Shown one piece after another: positions 36,531-50,984 of a stretch of 64,000 bases of DNA (positions are counted from its first letter, which is position 1; each line of letters begins with the position of its first letter). Both the position numbers and the translations under genes were made by a program. A model generated the notes under the pieces. The model was not told the origin of the DNA. It worked only from the letters and a program-made list of their open reading frames with translations, and searched no databases. The DNA is from Cacajao melanocephalus (Eukaryota; Chordata; Mammalia; Primates; Pitheciidae), in assembly GCA_963573385.1 (NCBI GenBank), contig CAUYLG010061895.1, positions 186,001 to 250,000 on the forward strand. The letters run 5' to 3'.

Positions 36531-38489
36531 TGGAAGGGAACTGTTAAAAAATAAAAGCAAAATACTTACAAGAATTTGATCTTAAATTTTATTTTAAAAT
36601 TCTCATATATGCCTCTTTTAATAAGGCTTGCACATCTGCAAATTTATCATTTTTTTCATTTTATAATGATTTTACAGAACCTTTTCCCATTAAAGGATAA
36701 AATCAACATCTGTCTATTGAAGTTGACTGAACCATCAAACTCATTTTACACCCACTTCATTTCACAGCTACAATTACACTTCCGCGGCCCGAAACATCAA
36801 AACAGAGTCACAGCCAAGCTTTTTCACCTTTATGGTTACATAAAACATTCTAACTAATGCATTCCCCTATTTATTCATTGGTTAAAAAACAAAACAAAAC
36901 TATACTGAAAAAAAGTGAAGTGGCGTAAAACAAGAGTTTTATCAGAGGTGTAAAAAATTGTATCTAAAGTTTCAGATTTCTGGGAGATAGAGGAAAAGTA
37001 AATATCTCTTATTAAAATCTACAAGCACACCTAGTAGTATATATCTTCAATTGCAGTGAATAGTTTATCATCAAAGTTTCACACTTTTCCACTTCTAAAT
37101 GTTGAAAGATAAGAGAAAGAAACCCCATCTCTGGTGATTTTTATCTGGATGTATGAGACCAAATCCCAAACACAGATACAAAGAAATAGAACGACTCATT
37201 GAATCCATATCCTATGTAACCTATGGCACACTAGGATGACTGAGACATAAAAGGAACCATTTTCATCGTTCTGCATAACAGTATACTCAGTCCATGCAAC
37301 TTCCCACTGGTCTTTTCACCCAAGTCTCAATTCTCTATTTTAAAGTATCATGGAAGCTTCTTAGAGACCAAATGTCTGTCCTACGTAGACATGTCTCATA
37401 ACATCAGAGTATCTCAATATCCTAACTCTAAAATAATGCCTGTGAAAGCAATTAAGAGTCATACAAATCAAATTATCATTATATTGTGGGCCTTAAATAA
37501 GCATGCTGTTATTAGGCTACTTTCTTAAAAGATTATTTTCAGCATTTTACAGTAACTGAAACAATAGAAAAAGCTTACATGAAAGAAATAGTGGTAAAAA
37601 TTATTCTCTATATGATTTGCACCAAGTTGGGGGGTCATTTAGTTTAAATGTTATTCTAATGTAAAGAATGGACCACTCTATCCATTATTCCTTTCATGTA
37701 CCATAATAGCAGAACAGATGAAAAAGCAAGGAGAAACTAAAATTACTCTCCATATTTTAAACTGTGCATATTTCCAAAGATACTCTATGATAAACTGTCT
37801 TCTAGATACAGCTACCTACTCATTGTATATAATAAGAAGTCTCACAGGTCTCTTTAATGATTTTCATTGACTCTCAGATTTTTAAGCTTGGTGAGTCCCT
37901 ATGCAACCAAGTTTTTTGTTTGGGAATAAAGAATGTTCCATATAGCCCAGTTTTGCTGTTTAGCCAAAGTAACTATTTTTTATGAATTTGTTTCATTCAC
38001 TATAAGACTTTTACAAGGAGACAAAAAAACCTCGAATTTATCTTACTTCTATTTGCACTTTGCATAATAAAGTTAACAGCTGAGACTGTATTTAATTTTT
38101 TACACTGGCTTAAGCATAGCACTTTCTATAAGAAGATACCCAATTGTCTTATCTTGGCCTCGTTTCACTGTAAAATATTTTCATTCTAATTCTTTATGTT
38201 AAATTTCTAATTTTATTATTATAATATTTTACAGTATAGGTGTTAATGACCCCATTCATGTCCAAGAGACATGAGAGAGTCATTGTATTATCTAGAAGAT
38301 AATCTACCCTTAATGTTGTTTCAAGTTAAAAATCCCCATAGAATTATTTCTAAGCTAGGCCTAAGAGTAGACAAAATGTTTAAAATAATCATGTTCTGAA
38401 ATTCCAAACCATGAACTCAATTTTCTTGATTGGGAAGTTTTGATTGGGAAGTTAGATTAAAGGTAAGAAGAAAGAGAGAGAAATGTCAT

Positions 38490-38580
38490 CAACAGAGTAT
38501 GACCTTAAGGAAGGTTGTGAATCTTAGTTTCCTAATCTATAAAATAGTTATAATTTTCTGGAAGGAATAGAATCACCTCA
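38490..38580 (+). repeat. MIR SINE fragment
   Basis: GTATGACCTTAAGGAAGG, TTAGTTTCCTAATCTATAAAATAG and TTATAATTTTCTGGAAGG follow the MIR core on the plus strand. Confidence 0.45.
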
Positions 38581-40629
38581 CTGCTTAATTAGTTAAAAAG
38601 TGAAAACGGCTGTTGATAAAAACATTGCTTCTTCTTTTCCTTTTTTTTTTTTGCACTGGTGGACATACCCAAAAAAACCAATGTACAAATGGAGAGTTCT
38701 GTGCAGGGATGCTGCAGTGGTGGGGTAGGAGGAATCACAGACATCATTTACATATGGCATGTTTCCTCTTATGTAAACTGATTACATTCTACTAAACACC
38801 AAGTTGATAAATACCATACTTAAGTTCTTTCCTTACTTTTTATAGGACTGTAGAAATGAGGATGGGCAATTTACCAAATAACAAATTAAAATAATTTCAA
38901 AGCAGGAAATAAAACACTGCCACCCTTGCTAGCAAGGCCAATAAATACACTACAGTTTCCTCTTCTGTGGAACTGCACATAAGGAGCCTGCTGAGTGTTT
39001 TTGATCACTATCTTCTTTCACATATATTTATTAATAGACTCCATAGTAAAAAAGAAAATCAGTAGAAATGTGAATCTCATTTTACTGAACATAAAACTCA
39101 CGTTCCTTTCAGAAATGTCTTATTCAATTAACTTAAGTCCCCATAGACATATTTCCTAATCATTTTGAGAGAGAAGGAATGATACTTCAAGGTTTTCATT
39201 GACATAAAATATGCCTCTAATTAATAACAGTAATGAGAAAATTAAGATAATAGAAGTAAATCATTTGTAAATATAGAAAGCACCCAAACAAAGAAAGAAT
39301 TCAGATTTTAGTTAGTTCCTGGCCTGGTGAGCATTTATTTCCCAAAATATGTTTCCTGAAATCATTTTCTTTAGAAAAATTTTGTGTTTCTTCTAGAAAT
39401 ACAGTTAAGACAGTATAGATATTTGTGACTATTTTTCACTTTTGACAAATAGAAAAATGAACCCAGACTTTCCATACAAAACAGAGTAGATGAATAATAG
39501 TTTTTCAAAAATAGAGGGAGGGCTCTACTGCTATTTCCATTATAAATTAATTCACATTTGTTTGAGAACCAATAAGAATTAATGCAGCAAATAGGAGCTC
39601 CCTTGTCTATACTTGCAGGAGCGGTATTGCTCCAAAGATAATAACTCCCTATAAACTGAAATTACTTAATATTTCTGAGTCATAGGAGTAAAAATAAAGC
39701 AGCAATGATAATATCTGTCTCTTAAGGAACTGTAGGAAGTAGATGATGTGTATGTAAGAAGCAAAGGGCAGGTGGGAACATACAATACTCTGTAGCTATT
39801 TTTGTTATTATTCATATTATTATTGTAACTATTAATGTTTTAGACAAAATAAATGTTCATAGATCTTGCAAAACATAAAGCAGAGTTTTATTGTTAACAG
39901 CTTTATTTTTTATGTGTGTCACATGTATTATATTCTAGAAGAGATTGAAAGTTTAGTTAACCTAACCATGCTTGATCGTGGTAAAATCCCTGCATTGTGG
40001 AGGAGGGTGCTCTCCCCTTGTCTGTTACACGCCTACTTAGAGGTCCTATGGCCATCTCAAGGGCTCCTTCCCTGAATGTACTTTCTCCAGCTCAGTCCTC
40101 CTACCCTCAGTCCTCCCTCTGTCCTATCCTGGTCCAGCTCTCTCTGTCTCAGATCTGGATCACCCAGGAGAAAAACTATCTTACTCTTCTTCTCAGTTCC
40201 GGTTCTGCCTTCAAGTGAATGAGCAATCGTCCTAAAATATAGTTTTTAGTAAGAACAGTAAATCAGCTCAATTATAAATGCAATAAATAAAATAATACTA
40301 TGCATTTAAAAATATATTTTCAAGGTGGAAATGATTAAATAAATTGTTATAACTTTTCTCCTACCACATATATATTACAAATTAGTTAAAAAAAAGATAT
40401 GAATTATTGATGTGAAAAGAGGTCTATAATTTATTATTAGTTGAAAAGAAGAAATTGCTTTATGGTATGTATTATGTCATCCTATTTTGTAACAATGTAA
40501 ATTATGTACTAATGCATATAAGTATTTGAAATGTGCAAGTAAAACATACTACATGAGGCACAGTAATGCATATATTTCTTCATAGTGATTTTGGTGGAGA
40601 TTGGGGGAACTTGGAGAAGATTTCATTTT

Positions 40630-40929
40630 ATTTTTATTTTTTATTTTTTGAGATGGAATATCGCTTTGTCACCCAGACTTGAGTGCAGTGGTGTGATCTT
40701 GGCTCACTGCAACCTCTGCCTCTTGGGTTCAAGCGGTTCTCCTGCCTCAGCTTCCTGAGTAACTGAGATTACAGGCACACGCCATCACGCTCGGCTAATT
40801 TTTGTATTTTTAGTAGACATGGCATTTCACCATGTTGGTCAGGCTGGTCTTGAACTCCTGACCTTGTGATCTGCCCATCTCGGCCTCCCAAACTGCTGGG
40901 ATTACAGGCGTGAGCCACCGCTCCCAGCC
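40630..40929 (-). repeat. AluS-like SINE, minus strand
   Basis: A complete antisense dimeric Alu from a T-rich tail (starting by 40621) and GAGATGGAATATCGCTTTGTC to GAGCCACCGCTCCCAGCC. Confidence 0.92.
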
Positions 40930-40973
40930 AAATATAGCATTCAGAATCTCAGGGTTTGTTTGTTTTGTTGTTG

Positions 40974-41106
40974 TTTTTTTTTTTTTTAAGTAGAGGCAGG
41001 TTTTCACCATGTTGGCCAGAATGGTCTCAATCTCCTGACCTTGTGATCCACCTGCCTCAGCTTCCCAAAGTCCTGGGATTACAGGTGTGAGACACTGCAC
41101 CTGGCC
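40974..41106 (-). repeat. Partial Alu (left monomer side), minus strand
   Basis: A T-run joins directly to AAGTAGAGGCAGGTTTTCACC and the element continues to GAGACACTGCACCTGGCC. The right monomer is missing, as if deleted between two T-rich tracts. It lies 44 bp from the full Alu in the same orientation. A 96-codon minus frame (40810-41100) spans both Alus and is not a gene. Confidence 0.85.
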
Positions 41107-42264
41107 AAATATTTTATTTACTAATTTCTTCTATGGAGGATGTAATACTTATTTTAAATAACTTTCATTTTTTTAAACCACATTTTATCATATGTAGTCT
41201 CAACAAATTGTCTAGTGATTTTGAAGAAGTCGGTGTGAATTTTTTATTTATTTTATACAATATTGTATTGTTTGCTTTTCTTTTTTAACAAAGAACATGT
41301 ATTTCTTCAGAAATTAAAAATAAACTTAAAATCCCATAATGTTTTTAATTAAAAATGTGGATTTAGGCAAGGTTACCTTTATTGGCAGATACAGCCTTGA
41401 GTAGATTGTTTTTACTCTAGTAGAGAATTACTTAGGCAAGTTGTCATTTATCACATCATCTCAGAATTCTATTAAAATGGGCAACAGAACAATGCCTCAC
41501 AGTGTTGTGAGTATAAGCTAATATAAGTGGATTATATGTAAGAGGTTTAACAAGCTACGGGGATCAGAAAAGATTACGGAAAAAAATTCAGTTCGATATA
41601 GTCTCTTTTTCTATTAATATTGTAATGCTAAATGATAATTAGAAGATAAGAATTGGGGAGGTTGTTTTTGGTGTTGTTTTTTTTTTTAAACTGGTCTTAG
41701 AAGTCTAATATTCTTTACCCAATAGACTTCACCAGAAATTATTTTCTCAGAGAAGCTGTTTATCAGAAAAGCTCAAAGGGCTGGGCCACCTTCTCAGATG
41801 GCACTTCCCCTGCCTGCCACTGAAAGTGTCAACCAATAGGGCCAGTTTTGAATGCTATGGTAAAATGTTTGAATTAGGTAATTCTGAGGTTCTTTCCTTA
41901 TGGTGAGCTCCTCGGCCACAACATTCCTCTTTCCAGGAACTTATGTAATCTTCTATTTCTTAATGATCAGTTGTAAACACTTACCTTGTAGCTCATGATA
42001 TGAATGGCAGCTATATTTGGCTAAGAACACACAACAGGCGAAAGTGCCCTAGGGAAACGTACATTGAAAGCAAGACAAATGACTGTAGACCAGACATCAA
42101 GGCCAAGTGTGGAAATGAATAATGCTAGAAAAGTTTGCAGAGGCCAAGCCATGGTGGATCTTACATGAAGAGCAACTGAACACCACAGAAGGTTTCAAAC
42201 TTGTTATGGGGTTCAGAAAGATGGTGAAATAATCTGAATCATGATGTGAAAATGTCAACATAAG
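41107..42264. other. Unassigned sequence
   Basis: No gene or repeat recognised. Confidence 0.4.
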
Positions 42265-42430
42265 TTAGCTGTATCAATCCTTGGCTCACAACTCTTCAAA
42301 GTCTCCTTGTCCCAAACAGTAAAAGCTAAAGTACTTCTAGTTTCCTACAAAACATTCTGTGATCTGGGCCCCCATTTATCAGACTTTAATTCTCACTAAT
42401 ATTTTTCACACAACAAACATTTCATGCTAT
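42265..42430 (+). repeat. L2 LINE fragment (tentative)
   Basis: AAGTCTCCTTGTCCCAAACAG, then TTTCCTACAAAACATTCTGTG and ATCTGGGCCCCCATTTATC resemble the L2 block 'caaggccctgcatgatctggcccc'. Confidence 0.4.
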
Positions 42431-45400
42431 CACAAGAATAAAATATTTTAAGAGCAAACAACAATCATTTGACCACCGAGGTAGTTTGATTGAAGCAATT
42501 ATACTCATACTGCTCTCAGGCAGCAGGTTCTAAAGCAGTCTCATATCATCCCTTTTTGAGAAGACAACTATGTAAAAAACATCACTCAAGGAGGACTTCT
42601 CTAAAATCCTATTTATACAATGAATCCACAATATTAGACAAACATAAATGTCTGGATGCTTTCCTTGACTCTAAATCTCAAAAAGGAAGGATTGGAAGGT
42701 GGGAATTTAGTCAGCTACAGGAAATCCTGACCCTTTGAGATTTTCAAGTGATGCAAATACATGAGCACCCAGCTGGTATTCAAATATCTATTGATGACTG
42801 AATTCTCTGAACTTCCCATGAATATAGGTATAATATGACAGAGCTAAAAATAAACCAAGGCCGTTTTTTTCTGCTGCACCTAATTTATGGTCATTCTTTG
42901 AGTGTGTGTATGATGGCCATCAACAGAAGCATCTCTTCAGATAAAATAAACTCCCAGTCAGTGCAGGCATCTTCCACAGATTTGGATGCACCAAAATTTG
43001 TGAAAGAGAAGCAAGATGAACTTCTTCACTTGATTCCTAGAAATTTCCCAGCTACTTTTCCCAGATACTCTGGGGGAAAATGAAGCAGAACAAACGTTTG
43101 CACAATCACCATTTGGGACGCCCCGTGTCACAACAAAAATATCTTAACAAAATTCAAGCACTAAGTGATATGTACAGCATACTAAACCCATTTCCACTGA
43201 TGCTGCCCTCAGCAAAATGAATATGTTCTTTTTTCCTCTAAGAGAGGAAAACACTTCTTTCCCTACAATCTGGAATGCTCAAGATAGACACTGCAGATGT
43301 ATCTGAAAACAAACTTCTATGTTGTCAGCAAATCACGAAGATTGAAGCCTGCCTCCTAGTATTGCTAGATTTAAAGTTATAGCAGCATTTCTATTATTAA
43401 TACCATTTTCCAAGAGTTTATAACTCAGCTGCAAAAAATCTGCTACAGGACCATGTTTTGGAGGCTTAAGAAAAAATAAAAATATTAAAGTTCATTATGA
43501 AAAAAAGAACACTTTAAATTTCATCTTGAAATTGTAGATTATAAATATGATTGAAGAATCTTCTCCTCAAACTTAATTTTAACAAGTAAATTTTATTCAG
43601 TAAAAAAAAAGTTAATAAATAATGCAAGAAAAATAATGACCAGAAATTTATGAGGTGAAAATCCATTTTAACCTATTCTGAGTGCATTTTGGAAAATAAC
43701 TGAGCAAATAGCTATATCATTCTAGAGTAAATTTTACTTTGTTAGACTAGATTTACTCTTGTAACCATGGTTATAGATAATTATGAATATCTATATTTAC
43801 CCAGTTGTCAAATGATGTTATACTTTAAAAATAACTCTGGGGCAAAAACTTACTTCATGAAGTACAAAGAGAGAAGTAAAACCCTTACTCCTAGTAGCCT
43901 CTGTTTCTTTCTGATATATGTATGAATAAATTCATACAAAAACTTGCCCTCCCTTCAACATATATAAATTCACGTACACACAGATACACACATAAAGTGC
44001 AAAGTTTTTGATTGTCTTTTCCTGTTCAGGAGTAAAAGGCAAGTCAAGTCTCTGAATAAATAAGAAAGAGGAAAAAAGGAAGGTTAAGCCCTAAATATTT
44101 ATATATATACACATATATATATATATGTATATAATCGACATTTAGAAAGGATGGGCAAACAGTGTTAACAATCTTTCACAAAACAAGAAATTTGTATTCT
44201 CCACATTGTTAGAAACTTCCTTCTGCCTGCTTACCAGAATATTCCTTGCTCAGCAGTCATTTAATAGAGAGTTGATCATGATAATGAGTGAAACTACAAA
44301 TTTAATTTAAAATAGCCACATTCAGAGTAAACTCGTTGTTCCTCAAACATTTACATCTGAAACTACCTACACAGTTATCAATCCAAAAAGATCAACGAAA
44401 AGGCAGAGTAGTCACAGCAGAACTTCGTGCCCTGAGAAGACAACTTGCCTTCTGGATCTCTTCCTGGGACTTTCTTTGAAGCTCCCCATCTGGACCAGCT
44501 TCCACTAAAGCACACTTCTAGATGCCTTTGATTTTGTATTGCCCCTCTCAAGTCTCATTTCTCCCAAGAGTCTCTCTCTTTCCAATTTTCAGTAACTCTG
44601 ATATTTGTATACACTGTTAATTGGAGTACTAAATCAAGAAGTTTATGGCATGTAAAAGAAAATTTAAGTAAGGCATGTCAGAAGAATATTGCTTTGTGTT
44701 AAGAAAACATGGTAAGGAAGGAACTTTTAAAGAATATTGGTACATAGTAAGAGATGTCCTTGCAGAGATAATAAATAGGCCTCACAAAGGATTGAGTCTC
44801 TCTCTCTGGAAGAGATTTTGAAGGATGATACTATTAAATTACAATGATGTTAAAAATAGATGACTAAAAAAAAGTGAATCTGATTTTTAAAGGTCAGTAA
44901 GATCTACCTAGAAAAAGAATACTAGACCCTTGATTTTTAGGGAAATGCAGAACACAACCATGCATGCATATTTTAATACAGCTTTTCTTTTTCTTTTTTT
45001 TTTTTAATTCTTAGCTTATACCAAGCTATATTTTGAAGTGTCCTTTGGTTTCTATCTTCTTAAATGTAGCAGACTTATTCTCAAATTAAAGAAAATCAGA
45101 TAAGTATATGACTATTACAGTTAGAGGTTCTAGAACTTAACATTCATTATATAAATAGATCACTGTTCACTGTTCAGGATGTCAATAGAGGGAAATATTA
45201 ATTCTGTCCCTTGGAATTCTTCCTCATACTTTGGAAAGAATGTCAAACACGTAAGCTCTTTTCTCCTTGTTGTGTAGACTTGGTAATAACTTCTAAAATA
45301 GCTTAGTTTCCCAATTACACTTACTGGCTCTGCTTTTGTTCACTTTCCCAGACACATCTCATAAGTAACCTAGAAACATAGTTTATTCTACAGACAAGCA

Positions 45401-46041
45401 TTTTTCCCACTCCTTTCCTTTGTCTGTAAAATAGAAAATACTTCTCAAATAACTCCTGCCCTCTTTAACCTTCAGCATTTTTTTAAGTTCTCCTATATCT
45501 TTGGTGTATGCTATTTTTTAAAAAAAGTTTCTATAAGGGTTAGAAAAGGAATTTATTGAATTTTGAAGGCATTTTCAGTGAAAACTGTTCAAGTCTGATA
45601 AAGTCTGAAATGGAGATTGATTTTTTCAATGTTTTAACACAGTCGTGTCTCCTTGTTATTTTTTTTTTAAGCAATGAAGGGACATACATTTATACCAGCA
45701 ATATTAAACAAGATGTCAAGGAGCTAGAGATAAAGGCATTAGTTATGCATACTGATTCAAAGGGAGTTGTCTAAAGGAAACTTGATATACAACTTGCCAA
45801 AAGCCCTTTGTCTAAGGATTCCCAAGTGTCAAATAACCTTTCACTGGATGTTTTATAACCTATTGTTACCAAGCTCTTCATTTAAATCTAACTTACTATT
45901 TTTCTTTTATTAATAATACCTAAAGCTAAGTCTCTGAATTTAAAAAAAAGTCTTTTTAATTTAAAAAGTAGTGTTAATTAATAAAGGTCATATTCTATTG
46001 ATCATTCGCTATTCTTAATATTTAATTTTTAAGAAATTGGA
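42431..46041. other. Unassigned sequence, 3.6 kb
   Basis: No repeat recognised apart from a TA-rich tract at 44099-44135. Two plus-strand frames of 82 codons (42490-42738 and 42835-43083) have no motif, no common splice context I can defend and no similarity I recognise. Confidence 0.4.
44099..44135. repeat. TA/CA-rich simple repeat
   Basis: An (AT) run broken by CACAC and GT steps. Confidence 0.85.
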
Positions 46042-46165
46042 GGCTGGGCATAGTGGCCCACACCTGTAATCCCAGCACTCTGGGAGGCCAAGAATGAAGG
46101 ATTGTTAGAGCCCAAGTTTTCAAGACCACCCTGGGCAACATAGCAAGACCCCTACTCTACTAAAT
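46042..46165 (+). repeat. Alu left-monomer fragment (AluJ/FLAM-like)
   Basis: GGCTGGGCATAGTGGCCCACACC, AATCCCAGCACTCTGGGAGGCC and CAACATAGCAAGACCCC match an old Alu monomer. No right monomer follows. Confidence 0.8.
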
Positions 46166-46617
46166 AAATGATAAATTGGAGGTGGTGTTTGCCAGCCTAA
46201 TTAAGATTAAATCAGCCCCAGTCTGGGAATATGATCTATGCACAAAGAAATGCATAAGTCCTTTTAAGAAAATATATCCCCAAAAAAGGTACCTTCCTTT
46301 GCTCCAAAAAAAGAAGCATAGCACTAAGAGAGATGATGCAAGTAATAAATAGAAATTTGGCTCTAGGGCTAATATGCTGGAAAATTACAAATTTCAGATG
46401 TTTGCATATAATATGTTCAACTTAAAACCATGGCAGATTCCTCAAAAAATTAAAAATAAAACTACCATAAGATCTAGCAATACCACTTCTGGGTAGACAT
46501 ATCCAAAGGAAATAAAATCACTCTCTTGAAGAGAGATCTGCATTTTCACATTCAGTGCAGCATTATTCACAATAGCCAAGGTAGGAGTGAACCGAGAAAT
46601 GAACGGATAAAGAAAAC

Positions 46618-46618
<1 letters not shown>

Positions 46619-46659
<41 letters not shown>

Positions 46660-46668
46660 GTGTGTGTA
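46619..46668. repeat. (GT)n microsatellite inside L1
   Basis: About 24 GT units with a single TT interruption, at the place where L1 carries 'aagaaaatgtggtacat'. Confidence 0.95.
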
Positions 46669-47021
46669 ATGGAATGTTAACAGCTTTTTAAAAAAAGGAA
46701 ATTCTGTCATTTCCAACAACATACAGGAACCTGGAGAATGTTCTACTAAGTTAAACAAGCGAGGCACAGAAAGACAAATACTGCATGACCTCACTGATAT
46801 ATGGAATCTTAAAAAGTCAAATTTGTAAAGCACAGAGAATGGTGGTTTCCAGCAGCTGAGGCGTGGGAAGAATGGAAGATGGTCAAAGGATACAAACTTT
46901 CGGTTACATAGAATGAATAAGTTCTGGAGATCTAGTGTACAAATAGTGACTACAGCTAATAATACTGTATAGTAGACCTAAAATGTGCTAAGAGAGATCT
47001 TAAGTGTTCTCAATATACACA

Positions 47022-47041
47022 GACACACACACACACACACA
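47022..47041. repeat. (AC)n microsatellite inside L1 3' UTR
   Basis: Ten AC units at a place where L1MA/MB 3' UTRs carry an A/C-rich tract. Confidence 0.9.
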
Positions 47042-47370
47042 GTCTATTAATTCTAGTAGAATGCAGACAATATTAGGCAACTAATGGTAGTATTTCCAAG
47101 ACTAATTTATAGCTCACAGGTTTTTAATTTTTTTAAAAGGAAGATGATGGTTTATAATTCTATTTTTGTATTTAGTTTTGTATTTTGTATTACATTTGTA
47201 TTTGTGTGAACACAAACGATGGTAACTGTGTAAGGTGATGGATATGTTTAATTAGTGTGATTTTGGTAATCATTTCACAAAGTATACATATATCAAAACA
47301 TGACATTGTACACCTTAAATGCATACAAATTGTGTCAATCATAGCTCAATAATACTGGAAAAACAAGCAA

Positions 47371-48194
47371 AAAACCTATGGTAGATCCAAGTAAATAATA
47401 AAGGGCAAGAAAAATTATATTACTTTTGATGATGTGAGTTTACTTATGAGCTAGTCTTATGCAAATGCTTTTGTTTTCCAGTCAGTGACTTTTAAGGGAT
47501 CCCAGGGGAAATCTACCTTTCCCTCCTGCTAGGATAGTTTCGTCAGTTTCAACAAAAGCTATTTTTCAAAAATGAGGAACAGATTGTGAATCATCAGTAA
47601 AGTCTTTAAAGAATTATTTGAAAAGTCAACAGTTATAATAATCTATTTTAAATCTCCAAAAAGAAAAGGTGTGACAGGTTTGTAAACCAAGAGTTATGAA
47701 ACATTTAATAAAATATTTCCAACTGGTGACATCATTTTACAGGGATCAGCTCCAGAATAGGCCAGGTATGTGGCCCACACTGGTCTGTATCACTGGGAGA
47801 AAATACAGTAAACACTAGTTCCAGAAACAAGAAAAAATTCTTATCTACTTAATATTTCTAAAAAATATTAGCAAAAGAGTCTTATATAAAATAGCCATAA
47901 CAGACTATTCTAAAGGATTTTTGCTTTAATTTTGAAATATTTATGACAAAATTTCAGCAAAAATTTAACAGAAGTAGTTAAAATAAATTGTACATTGTCC
48001 TATTCTCAAAATGCCTAAAAGTAAAAATAAACCACACGTGACATATTCTATTTTAACAAGTACCTTTCTTGTGACTGTTTCTAGCTATTATCTTGTAAAT
48101 TCAAAAATATCAAAATGTAAAGACTAAGATTTTACTCATATTTGAAAATCCAAGGCCATATTTCTCTTTCTCTTGGTAATAATAATATTCATTT
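47371..48194. other. Unassigned AT-rich sequence
   Basis: No gene or repeat recognised. Confidence 0.4.
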
Positions 48195-48405
48195 CCAGCT
48201 GCACTGCCCAAAATGGTAGCAATTAATCATAAGTAGCTATTTTAATTTTAATTTATATTAATAAAATTAAATCAAATTAGTTTCTGAGACACATTAGCCA
48301 TGTTTCAAGTGCTTAATAGCCATATGGAACCAGAGGCTAGTGCGTTGGTCCGAGAAGATATAGAACATACCTATGACCACAGAAAGCTCTGCTGAATAGC
48401 TCTAA
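48195..48405. mobile_element. hAT-type MER repeat, subfamily not assigned
   Basis: CTGCACTGCCCAAAATGGTAGC, an AATTTTAATTTATATTAATAAAATTAAAT tract (AT-rich middle), AGCCATGTTTCAAGTGCTTAATAGCC and AGAAAGCTCTGCTGAATAGC match a common mammalian element with near-symmetric 'actgtccaatagggtagccactagcc' ends. Family name not certain. Confidence 0.5.
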
Positions 48406-49735
<1,330 letters not shown>

Positions 49736-50604
49736 GATCAAGGAAAAGGCAAGTGGGCAGAGTTAAGAATATTTGACCCACCCATTCTCTACATCTGTCT
49801 GACCAGACTGACATGGATGAAATCTCTGTCAGTTAAGTTAAAGTTCAAGAAGACTCTCACCATCATCCCAAGACTTTTATGAACTATCCGAAAGCCTCCA
49901 GAAAAAGATTATAAATAAAGGGAAAGTGGATAAAATACAAAGAAAACAGAATAATAAACCATCATCTTCCTATTAAAAAAAATTTAAAACCTGTGAGCTA
50001 TAAATTAGTCTGGGTATCACTACTATTGGTTGCCTAATATTGTCTACATTTTATTAGAATTAAGTAAATTAATTGAAGAACCTTCTGCTCATTCTTACTG
50101 CATGTGGTAGTTGTCTTGCATTCACATTAAACTACACACAGTATAGTTAGCTGATTCAAATTATTCCCTGACACACAAAACTAAGATATACCAATATCAT
50201 ACCACAGCTAATTTATGTATATTAATATTCTAAATCTTCTTAAATATAAAGAAGAAATCGTCTCCTTAATGTATCCTTAATTCATTGTAGGAGTGGGAGC
50301 AGGCATATCTGTAGAAGTTTCGCTTCTTGGAAACAGGGAAATCAGCAGCAGTAGCATGAGAAGAAAACATTAAAGATGGCATTTAAACTGTTGCAACAAA
50401 TGAAACAAGCTCATGCTACATTAAATCCATGCATGAAGTCTTCAAACTCATCCTCCTTACTAGAATTCTTGACAAGTCAGTGAAATAGGCAGAAAGTGCA
50501 GACAGACATTAACCCTGTTATTTATTGCAATTCCCTTTGTTCCTAGAGAAAACTTGAAAATGAGAAATTTTGCAACACTCAAGGTCGTGGAGCCCAAACA
50601 TTCA
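49736..50604. other. Unassigned sequence
   Basis: No gene or repeat recognised. Confidence 0.4.
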
Positions 50605-50735
50605 TTGCACACAAGTGAAAACTGAGGCCCAAAACAATAAAATGACTTGCTCAAATACACAGCCACAGAATGACAGAGCCAGAACAGGAAGCCATGGGAG
50701 GACAGCTCTAAAACAGCTGAACTGTTGTTAGAGCC
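50605..50735 (-). repeat. MIR SINE, minus strand
   Basis: AGTGAAAACTGAGGCCCAAAAC, AATGACTTGCTCAAATACACAGCC, ACAGAATGACAGAGCCAGAAC match antisense MIR. The overlapping 111-codon minus frame (50460-50795) is therefore not a gene. Confidence 0.58.
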
Positions 50736-50984
50736 AGAGGGCCTACCCCTTTCGTGGAGAACAACTTCTGAACTCCATACAGGCTCTTCTAGCATTCCTG
50801 TCTTTATTTGGAAAGAAAAAAAAGTGAATAATGTTCTTTATTTCCTAACTTTTGGGGTCTTTTAAATAGATATCAATGGGACGGCAAGAAAGTTTAAATA
50901 TTTATAAGACTTTTGAAATCACTGATCAACGTCTTGTCAGATGGCACAAATGCAAAAGCCTACTATGTTTTACAAGACCCAGTC

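Larger units (their letters stand above)
35214..40620. other. Repeat-poor non-coding interval, 5.4 kb
   Basis: Only two faint MIR pieces are recognised in this stretch (listed separately). No reading frame exceeds 93 codons, and none shows a motif. 35270-35880 is GC-richer, and 39990-40170 is C/T-rich. No gene evidence. Confidence 0.4.
46430..47370 (+). mobile_element. L1 LINE 3' end (L1MA/MB-like), plus strand
   Basis: ORF2-end and 3' UTR blocks in order: CTAGCAATACCACTTCTGGG, GCAGCATTATTCACAATAGCC, TACTGCATGACCTCACTGA, AGAATGGTGGTTTCCAGCAGC, TAATAATACTGTATAGTAGACC, GGTGATGGATATGTTTAATTAG and ATTGTACACCTTAAATGCATAC. A (GT)n run interrupts it at 46619-46668, and about 177 bp of non-L1-like sequence follows a CA run at 47042-47218. 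No coding frame survives. The 88-codon minus frame (46567-46833) comes from the (GT)n antisense. Confidence 0.75.

Noticed and set aside
40810..41100. 96-codon minus-strand frame
   Set aside because: It spans two antisense Alus and shows the typical translated-Alu text ([17 protein letters not shown]).
42490..43083. Two neighbouring 82-codon plus-strand frames in repeat-free sequence, considered as exons
   Set aside because: No recognisable domain and no defensible splice sites, and such lengths arise by chance. A protein search would settle it.
48195..48405. Possible small structured RNA because of the near-symmetric ends
   Set aside because: The text fits a common hAT-type repeat with inverted ends better than any RNA gene I know.
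50460..50795. 111-codon minus-strand open frame
   Set aside because: Its middle is antisense MIR (50605-50735) and it shows no protein motif.
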